Below, piece after piece: positions 5,536 through 9,803 of a stretch of DNA of 9,803 nucleotides. The notes under the pieces were generated by a model. That model was not told the origin of the DNA. It searched no databases and worked only from the letters and a program-made list of their open reading frames with translations. This stretch comes from an uncultured Actinomycetes bacterium (GTDB taxonomy: Bacteria; Actinomycetota; Actinomycetes; Nanopelagicales; Nanopelagicaceae). How positions within the stretch are numbered: position 1 is the stretch's first letter; every line of letters begins with the position of its first letter. Location: positions 1 to 9,803 of the forward strand of contig CAIVOW010000230.1 in assembly GCA_903907665.1 (NCBI GenBank), given 5' to 3'. The position numbers and the translations under genes were made by a program.

Positions 5536-6749
5536 TGAGCACACCTCCGAAATCCCGCGTATCTGCCCGAATTGCCGCCATCACCGAGTCAGCCACACTG
5601 GCGGTAGATGCAAAAGCGAAGTCTCTTAAAGCCGCAGGCAGACCAGTTATTGGTTTCGGAGCAGGCGAGCCTGATTTCCCAACACCTGATTATGTTGTGC
5701 AAGCCGCGATTGATGCTGCATCAAAACCTGCAAATCATCGTTACACGCCAACATCTGGACTCCAAGAACTTCGTGATGCAATTGTTGCAAATACAAAACG
5801 TGATTCAGGTTATGACATTACTGCTGATCAAGTTCTCGTCACCAATGGTGGCAAGCAAGCCGTTTACCAATCGTTTGCATCTATTATCGATCCAGGTGAT
5901 GAAGTAATTCTTCCTGCACCGTTTTGGACAACATATCCAGAATGTATCAAATTAGCTGGTGGAAAAGTTGTCGAAGTTTTTGCTGATGAAACTCAAGGTT
6001 ACTTAGTTTCATTAGAACAACTTGAAGCTGCGCGTACACCAAAAACTAAAGCGCTACTTTTTTGTTCACCATCGAATCCAACCGGCGCTGTGTATTCAGA
6101 AGTTGCAGTTAAAGCAATCGGTGAGTGGGCTCTTGAACATGGCATTTGGATTATTACAGATCAAATTTATGAACACCTTCTCTACGATGGTGCAAAAGCG
6201 CCAAGCATTCCCGCTGTTGTTCCTAAAATGGCGGACTACACAATTATTCTTAACGGAGTCGCAAAAACCTATGCAATGACAGGGTGGCGAGTTGGTTGGA
6301 TGATTGGACCGAAAGATGTCATCAAAGCTGCAACAAATTTACAGTCACACTTATCGTCAAACGTTTCTAACGTTTCACAACGAGCTGCAGTTGCTGCGCT
6401 CGCTGGTGGCTTAGGAGCCGTACATGAAATGGGCATTGCTTTTGATCGACGCCGTAAGCTCATCGTAAAAATGCTTAATGACATTCCTGGAGTTTTCTGC
6501 CCTACGCCTACCGGCGCTTTCTATGCTTATCCATCAGTAAAAGGAATTCTCGGTAAAGAAATTCGCGGAAAACGGCCCCAAACTTCCGCTGAACTTGCTG
6601 CGTTGATTTTGGATGAAGTTGAAGTTGCAATTGTTCCGGGCGAGGCTTTCGGGCCATCTGGTTACTTACGTTTCTCATACGCGCTTAGCGATGAAGATAT
6701 CGTTGAAGGAATTACCCGAGTTCAAAATCTACTTGGAGAAGCTAAATAG
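5535..6749 (+). CDS. Class I PLP-dependent aminotransferase, aspartate/prephenate type
   Basis: This is a fold-type I aminotransferase of 404 residues, most like the 1-beta aspartate aminotransferases. In many bacteria these use aspartate, and in some also prephenate for Phe/Tyr synthesis. Visible family features are [10 protein letters not shown] (43-51), [11 protein letters not shown] (70-80), the PLP-phosphate contact region TNGGKQA (103-109), SNPTG (180-184) with N181, and D209 and Y212 in ITDQIYE. The Schiff-base lysine is K244 in [16 protein letters not shown], and R379 in YLRFSYA is the substrate carboxylate arginine. It is the only plus-strand gene here, divergent from tRNA-Trp and convergent with murB, with three bases between stops. 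An aminotransferase at this place is also seen in Streptomyces. Aspartate versus prephenate specificity cannot be told by reading, so no symbol is given. The start follows from the leaderless -10 arrangement. Confidence 0.93.
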   Translation: MSTPPKSRVSARIAAITESATLAVDAKAKSLKAAGRPVIGFGAGEPDFPTPDYVVQAAIDAASKPANHRYTPTSGLQELRDAIVANTKRDSGYDITADQVLVTNGGKQAVYQSFASIIDPGDEVILPAPFWTTYPECIKLAGGKVVEVFADETQGYLVSLEQLEAARTPKTKALLFCSPSNPTGAVYSEVAVKAIGEWALEHGIWIITDQIYEHLLYDGAKAPSIPAVVPKMADYTIILNGVAKTYAMTGWRVGWMIGPKDVIKAATNLQSHLSSNVSNVSQRAAVAALAGGLGAVHEMGIAFDRRRKLIVKMLNDIPGVFCPTPTGAFYAYPSVKGILGKEIRGKRPQTSAELAALILDEVEVAIVPGEAFGPSGYLRFSYALSDEDIVEGITRVQNLLGEAK

Positions 6750-6752
6750 TTT

Positions 6753-7763
6753 TTAAAAAGAAATACCCACGAACTGAACTTCTGGCTCGAGGGTAATTCC
6801 AAAAACTTCGCGAACTTTCTCTCGTGCGGTGCGAGCTAACGTAAGAATATCTTCTGCCGTGGCATTGCCTGAATTGGAGAGCGCAAGGACGTGTAGCTTC
6901 GATATAGCTGCGCCACCTTGTGAATCGCCTTTGTGAATACCAGCATTTTCCATTAACCAAGCGGCGGATGTTTTAATCCGACCATCTTCCTGTGGCCAGC
7001 GAGGCGCTGCTGCTGGAAGCTTGGCAGCAAGCTCAGCGGTAATTATCGGATTAGTAAAAAATGAACCGGCTGAGGCAACTTCTCCTACAAGCATTCCCTT
7101 TTTACTTCGTAATTTTAAAACTGCTTCGCGAACTTTTTTTGTATCTATTCGATCACCAACTGATACACCGAGCTCGCGTGCAAGTTCTTCATACATTACG
7201 GGCAATGACTCAACCCCGTTTCGAAGCTGAAAAGTAACGTCTAGAACAACGTAGCGGCCAGCTTCCTTCTTAAATTTTGAAGATCGATACGAAAAATCAC
7301 AATCTGCTGCGGCAAAAGTTGTAATCACTTTTTTTGAGCGATCATAAACGCGAACTCGAGCAATAACTTCTGAAACTTCATGGCCATATGCACCGATGTT
7401 TTGTATTGGTGCGCCACCAACAGTTCCAGGAATTCCACTTAAACTCTCTAAATTAGCTAAACCTTTTTCGAGAGTAAAAAGGACAAATTGATCCCAATCA
7501 TCGCCAGCACTGACTTGGAGCATTCCCCCGCTGCAGGCATCAATTTCATATGAATTACCCGTTGTTTCAACTCGGATTACTGTCCCCTTAAAGCCGGCAT
7601 CTGAAATTAAAACATTTGACCCTGCGCCCAGAATTAAAATCTCTTCCCCTGCATCATCTGCGGTAGAGATTGCTGCAATCAGGTCTGCCTCATTTTTCGC
7701 ATGCACAATCTTTGATGCTGGTCCCCCAACATGCAGTGTTGTGTAATCTGAAAGGCTATCCAT
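6753..7763 (-). CDS. murB: UDP-N-acetylenolpyruvoylglucosamine reductase
   Basis: MurB is a cytoplasmic FAD enzyme that uses NADPH to reduce UDP-GlcNAc-enolpyruvate to UDP-MurNAc for peptidoglycan. The 336-residue protein has the N-terminal TTLHVGGPA (8-16), the FAD-binding ILGAGSNVLISD (44-55), SGIPGTVGGAPIQNIGAYG (109-127), FSYRSSKFK with R160, AGSFFTNP with S234 (the catalytic proton donor position) and a closing LEPEVQFVG containing the catalytic Glu. This is the length and pattern of type I MurB. The ATG at 7763 lies nine bases after the glycosyltransferase stop and has no recognisable Shine-Dalgarno, so it may depend on ribosomes arriving from upstream. It ends three bases from the convergent aminotransferase stop, with no terminator hairpin. 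Confidence 0.97.
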   Translation of the reverse strand: MDSLSDYTTLHVGGPASKIVHAKNEADLIAAISTADDAGEEILILGAGSNVLISDAGFKGTVIRVETTGNSYEIDACSGGMLQVSAGDDWDQFVLFTLEKGLANLESLSGIPGTVGGAPIQNIGAYGHEVSEVIARVRVYDRSKKVITTFAAADCDFSYRSSKFKKEAGRYVVLDVTFQLRNGVESLPVMYEELARELGVSVGDRIDTKKVREAVLKLRSKKGMLVGEVASAGSFFTNPIITAELAAKLPAAAPRWPQEDGRIKTSAAWLMENAGIHKGDSQGGAAISKLHVLALSNSGNATAEDILTLARTAREKVREVFGITLEPEVQFVGISF

Positions 7764-7772
7764 AGGTTAAGG

Positions 7773-8531
7773 CTAACGCCGTGGAACCAAGATCTCATTC
7801 TTCCCACGGAAGCGATCGAGTATTCGGTCATAAGTCTTCTTCGATTGAGCGTCTCGATATTCTGGTTCTGTGTCGTAATAGCCGTGATGACGAGCTTGCT
7901 CAAGGGGCAGATCCATTTGTAAGAGCCGGCCATAGCCCTGTCGAACTCTCAAGGAAAATTCGATATCGGCATTGCGATAGTAAGCAGCTCGAATATTAAA
8001 TCCGGTTGCGCCAAGAGCGTCTTCGACTTTCATTGCCATGAAATAACTAAAAATGACGTCGACTTCGCCTGGACCAACATCGGTCACACTTCGCCATTCA
8101 TCTTCGATATTGATGAGACCGCCATGCCAACCTATAACGCTCCATACATCTTCTTTAAATTTTTCAACAACTGGCGATATCGGATCACCGGTAAAAATCG
8201 TTGAAGGATCCATAATCACCATGATGGGTGAGGGGGAAAATTTTAAAAGCGTATTTGCAGCTTCGCCCCAGCCTGCGCCGCCCTGAATATGAATCACGAT
8301 TGTACGATCATCGCTCTCGTTTGCCAGAGGCGCTACATCAATCTCGCCAAGCGCAAGAATGGCGATACACGTATCTTCAGGAGCAAATTTCTTTATGGCT
8401 TGAATCGATTTTGCAGCATCTTCAGTAAATCCATCAACAATAAGGCCGCATGTAACTGGATAGGTGAATTTAGAGATTCGGCGTAAATCTCCGATTCGCG
8501 CAACCGTGAGGTAGTTCTTGGTTGAACTCAT
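7773..8531 (-). CDS. Putative family 2-type glycosyltransferase
   Basis: I infer a GT-A fold sugar transferase of 252 residues. The order of elements fits family 2: an N-terminal beta strand (TCGLIVDGF, 27-35), a GWGEAANTLL helix (88-96) like the G.a.aRN segment, a metal-site-like strand VIMDPSTIFTGD (105-116) with D108, and then FMAMKVEDALGATGFNIRA (164-182). YRNADIEFSLRVRQGYG (185-201) follows, the counterpart of the eDvDlslRlr acceptor-side motif. The tail has HHGYYDTEPEYRD and KKTYDRILDRFRGK. No membrane segment is seen, so a soluble or peripheral enzyme is likely. A full DxD is missing (DPS instead), so donor and activity are uncertain. Its ATG overlaps the hadB-like stop by four bases (ATGA), and murB follows nine bases on. 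I know of no such gene between hadB and murB in Mycobacterium or Streptomyces. A cell-wall or surface glycan role is a guess from context. Confidence 0.65.
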   Translation of the reverse strand: MSSTKNYLTVARIGDLRRISKFTYPVTCGLIVDGFTEDAAKSIQAIKKFAPEDTCIAILALGEIDVAPLANESDDRTIVIHIQGGAGWGEAANTLLKFSPSPIMVIMDPSTIFTGDPISPVVEKFKEDVWSVIGWHGGLINIEDEWRSVTDVGPGEVDVIFSYFMAMKVEDALGATGFNIRAAYYRNADIEFSLRVRQGYGRLLQMDLPLEQARHHGYYDTEPEYRDAQSKKTYDRILDRFRGKNEILVPRR

Positions 8532-8926
8532 AATAAAAAGGTGGCCTTGGCCATTCCTAGAACTTTAACGTCGTTACACATCGCAGTGAGATCTATTTTT
8601 ACAATTTCGCCCTCGATGGCTGAAACTTTTGCGCTAAGAATTAGCTCAACTTCTTGATTGGCGGGAACGACGACTGGTTTTGTAAACCTAGCAGAGAAAT
8701 CTCGAACCTTCTGACTTCCTCCTGCAACAATGCTCACGTAACGACCAGCTAGCGCCATAGTGAACATGCCGTGGGCAATAACATTTTCTAAACCTACCGA
8801 CTTTGCAAAAGCTTCATCCTGGTGAATCGGATTTTGATCCCCGCTGGCATTTGCATACTCAACTAACTTGGCGCGATTTATAAAAAATGATTGGGGAGTA
8901 AGTTCATCGCCGACTGTGAAACTCAT
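8528..8926 (-). CDS. hadB: MaoC-like (R)-3-hydroxyacyl dehydratase, HadB-type catalytic subunit
   Basis: The 132-residue hot-dog protein carries the hydratase-2 motif ASGDQNPIHQDEAFAKSVG (28-46), with catalytic D30 and H35, followed by the conserved AHGMFTMAL (51-59). In Mycobacterium HadB is the catalytic partner of HadA and HadC in the FAS-II dehydratase. The same pair order next to rpmG and upstream of tRNA-Trp-secE supports orthology. The start ATG overlaps the hadA-like stop (ATGA), and its own stop overlaps the glycosyltransferase start the same way, indicating tight coupling. There is no hadC here, and the organism need not make mycolic acids, so the natural substrate is open: fatty acyl or another 3-hydroxyacyl thioester. 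Confidence 0.88.
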   Translation of the reverse strand: MSFTVGDELTPQSFFINRAKLVEYANASGDQNPIHQDEAFAKSVGLENVIAHGMFTMALAGRYVSIVAGGSQKVRDFSARFTKPVVVPANQEVELILSAKVSAIEGEIVKIDLTAMCNDVKVLGMAKATFLL

Positions 8927-9306
8927 GCTCGAACCACCAAAGTTGACCAGGAAGAAATCACGAGCTCTTCTCCTGAATAAAGGTCTGAACGCACTGTCAC
9001 AATTTCATTCCCAGCTAGCAAGCGAGCAGATTCAATAGTCGATGAGCATGTGATTTCATCTCCCGCTATTAACGGGCGCAAAATTTCAAAACGTTGGTCG
9101 CCGTGAACGACTCGAGTCCAATCCAGTCCAGATTCTTGAAGCAGAGTTTGAGATTCTGTCAGGGATATAGAAATTGAATAGGTAGGGGGCGCAACGGAAA
9201 TATTTGGTTCGCCAATAGCGAGCGCAAAAGAGTTAATAGAATCCTGAGTGATACTTACTGTGTTGGCACCCTTGTAGGTGCGCCCGACAACGTCGGGATT
9301 AAGCAT
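8923..9306 (-). CDS. hadA: MaoC-type dehydratase N-domain protein, HadA-type partner subunit
   Basis: With the ATG at 9306 the product is 127 residues: MLNPDVVGRTYKGANTVSIT at the start, then SINSFALAIGEPN, and VVHGDQRFEILRPLIAGD (66-83), which is typical of the FAS1/MaoC dehydratase N-terminal family. It lacks the D..NP.H catalytic motif, as HadA does. It is expected to form a heterodimer with the HadB-like protein encoded next (4-base overlap) and to shape the acyl pocket. A TTG at 9348 would give 14 more residues but lies inside rpmG in another frame. The ATG sits five bases past the rpmG stop and yields the usual N-terminus, so I prefer it. No strong Shine-Dalgarno is seen, so coupling to rpmG translation is likely. 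It is shorter than mycobacterial HadA, mainly at the C-terminus. Confidence 0.87.
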   Translation of the reverse strand: MLNPDVVGRTYKGANTVSITQDSINSFALAIGEPNISVAPPTYSISISLTESQTLLQESGLDWTRVVHGDQRFEILRPLIAGDEITCSSTIESARLLAGNEIVTVRSDLYSGEELVISSWSTLVVRA

Positions 9307-9311
9307 CTGCT

Positions 9312-9482
9312 TTAGCGAGTCTCGCGATGAAGCGTTGAAGACTTGCAACGTGGGCAGAACTTCTTCAACTCAAGACGATCTGGATCGTTACGACGGTTCT
9401 TCTTGGTGATGTAGTTACGCTCTTTGCAATCAACGCAGGCCATAGTGATCTTTGGGCGGACGTCCGCGCTCTTACTTGCCAT
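9312..9482 (-). CDS. rpmG: Large ribosomal subunit protein bL33, zinc-ribbon form
   Basis: The 56-residue protein reads [20 protein letters not shown]..., with [20 protein letters not shown] in the middle and TLHRETR at the end. This is the standard L33 pattern. Two CxxC pairs (C16/C19 and C44/C47) mark the zinc-binding version, not the Cys-free paralogue induced by zinc starvation. ATG at 9482 has AGGGAG eight bases upstream. It heads the hadA-hadB-glycosyltransferase-murB run, with its stop five bases from the hadA-like start. The spacer above it (9483-9583) holds a TGATTT-ACTC-AAATCA dyad (9512-9527) but no convincing promoter, and I see no Zur-type operator. Confidence 0.97.
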   Translation of the reverse strand: MASKSADVRPKITMACVDCKERNYITKKNRRNDPDRLELKKFCPRCKSSTLHRETR

Positions 9483-9511
9483 TTGCTGAGCTCCCTTTAA
9501 CTACGTGTTGC

Positions 9512-9527
9512 TGATTTACTCAAATCA
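9512..9527. promoter_or_regulatory. Dyad upstream of rpmG
   Basis: TGATTT and AAATCA are perfectly complementary around ACTC, about 30 bases ahead of the rpmG start. This could be a protein-binding operator or a weak 5' hairpin in the leader. Nothing else in the window repeats it. Confidence 0.35.
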
Positions 9528-9583
9528 AGAGCTGAAGATTACTTCACCCTCTGACTTTAGGAAAATTAAGAAAAACTGCGGAA

Positions 9584-9610
9584 AATCTGAGCGCATTTCA
9601 CGCTCAGATT
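9584..9610 (-). terminator. Hairpin after the tRNA-Thr/tRNA-Met unit
   Basis: A perfect 10-bp stem (9584-9593 with 9601-9610, AATCTGAGCG/CGCTCAGATT) has a 7-base loop. On the minus strand TTTTCC follows, with a TTTTTC a little further on, so the T-run is modest. It lies about 55 bases beyond tRNA-Met and ahead of rpmG, and probably ends the tRNA transcript. On the plus side ACCTTTTT follows, so it could work both ways. Confidence 0.7.
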
Positions 9611-9619
9611 ACCTTTTTC

Positions 9620-9655
9620 TACTTGTCCTACTTGCCTTACTTGCCCTACTTGTCT
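9620..9655. repeat. Four tandem copies of a 9-bp unit (TACTTGYCY)
   Basis: Four consecutive nonamers read on the plus strand: TACTTGTCC, TACTTGCCT, TACTTGCCC, TACTTGTCT. They lie between the 3' end of tRNA-Met and the hairpin at 9584-9610, so they would be part of the tRNA precursor trailer. Differences are confined to two pyrimidine positions. Confidence 0.88.
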
Positions 9656-9663
9656 TGCCTTTG

Positions 9664-9737
9664 TAGCGGAGGCGGGATTTGAACCCACGACACAGCGATT
9701 ATGAGCCGCTTGCTCTACCAAGCTGAGCTACCCCGCC
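9664..9737 (-). tRNA. tRNA-Met, elongator type (anticodon CAT)
   Basis: The minus strand gives a cloverleaf. The acceptor is GGCGGGG against CTCCGCT, with two G-U pairs and A discriminator. The D arm is GCTCAGCTTGGTAGAGC, the anticodon loop is CTCATAA (CAT), and the T arm is GGGTTCAAATCCC. No CCA is encoded. The fully paired 1-72 position argues against an initiator tRNA. A tRNA-Ile2 with a modified CAT is less likely because Actinobacteria usually carry elongator metT exactly here, before rpmG. Confidence 0.93.
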
Positions 9738-9738
9738 G

Positions 9739-9803
9739 AGCCCCCAATCGGAATCGAACCGATGACCTTTTCCTTACCATGGAAACACTCTACCGACTGA
9801 GCT
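9739..9803 (-). tRNA. tRNA-Thr (anticodon GGT), 5' end cut by window edge
   Basis: The D arm onward is present: AGCTCAGTCGGTAGAGT, the anticodon stem TTTCC/GGAAA around ATGGTAA (anticodon GGT), the T arm ATCGG-TTCGATT-CCGAT, and the 3' acceptor strand TGGGGGC with T discriminator. The 5' acceptor strand lies outside the window. No CCA is encoded, and only one base separates it from tRNA-Met. Confidence 0.95.

Noticed and set aside
9307..9348. TTG at 9348 as the hadA start
   Set aside because: It lies inside rpmG in another frame with no ribosome site. ATG at 9306 directly follows the rpmG stop and gives the family's usual N-terminus.
9483..9583. Zur-type operator before rpmG
   Set aside because: No sequence close to the known palindromic Zur box is present, and this L33 keeps both CxxC pairs, so zinc-starvation control is not expected.
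1..9803. Mobile element, integration site, CRISPR array or defence system
   Set aside because: No transposase, integrase, inverted terminal repeats, spaced direct repeats or recognisable defence domains were seen. tRNA genes at the edge show no attachment duplication within the window.

Overview
The window comes from a high-level relative of the Actinobacteria with moderate GC. Gene order and protein signatures support this: tRNA-Thr, tRNA-Met, rpmG, a hadA/hadB-like pair, murB, an aminotransferase, tRNA-Trp, secE, nusG with a long acidic N-terminal extension, rplK, rplA, rplJ, rplL and rpoB. The same backbone is known in Mycobacterium (rpmG2-hadABC-trpT-secE-nusG-rplK-rplA) and Streptomyces. 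The AT-leaning codons, short spacers, 4-nt gene overlaps and tRNAs without encoded CCA fit a streamlined, probably planktonic actinobacterium (for example the acI/Nanopelagicales group). That placement is inference.

Almost everything is on the minus strand, so transcription runs from right to left. At the right edge lie a partial tRNA-Thr and a tRNA-Met one base apart, then a 9-bp tandem repeat and a hairpin. Next is a compact run rpmG, hadA-like, hadB-like, a family-2-type glycosyltransferase and murB (9482 to 6753), joined by overlaps or gaps of a few bases. A plus-strand class I aminotransferase (5535-6749) converges on murB with three bases between the stops, and it appears to be leaderless. 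To its left the minus strand resumes with tRNA-Trp, secE, nusG, rplK and rplA, ending at a strong terminator. A 263-bp spacer follows with a likely L10-type leader containing a second terminator-like hairpin, then rplJ and rplL, then another terminator. Between rplL and rpoB there is a small secreted Ala/Lys-rich protein gene with its own terminator and an 8-bp tandem repeat across its stop codon. rpoB starts (TTG) at 701 and leaves the window on the left.

The genes mostly serve information processing: ribosomal stalk and L1/L11 proteins, elongation factor NusG, RNA polymerase beta and tRNAs. The rest are the Sec translocon, peptidoglycan precursor synthesis (MurB), a 3-hydroxyacyl dehydratase-like pair, and amino acid transamination. 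The non-housekeeping items are the secreted protein and the glycosyltransferase. I found no mobile element, CRISPR array, toxin-antitoxin or defence system, and no clear undescribed system. The points most worth a second look are the two accessory genes, the short tandem repeats, a motif shared by the rplK and rplL leaders, and the rplJ leader attenuator.
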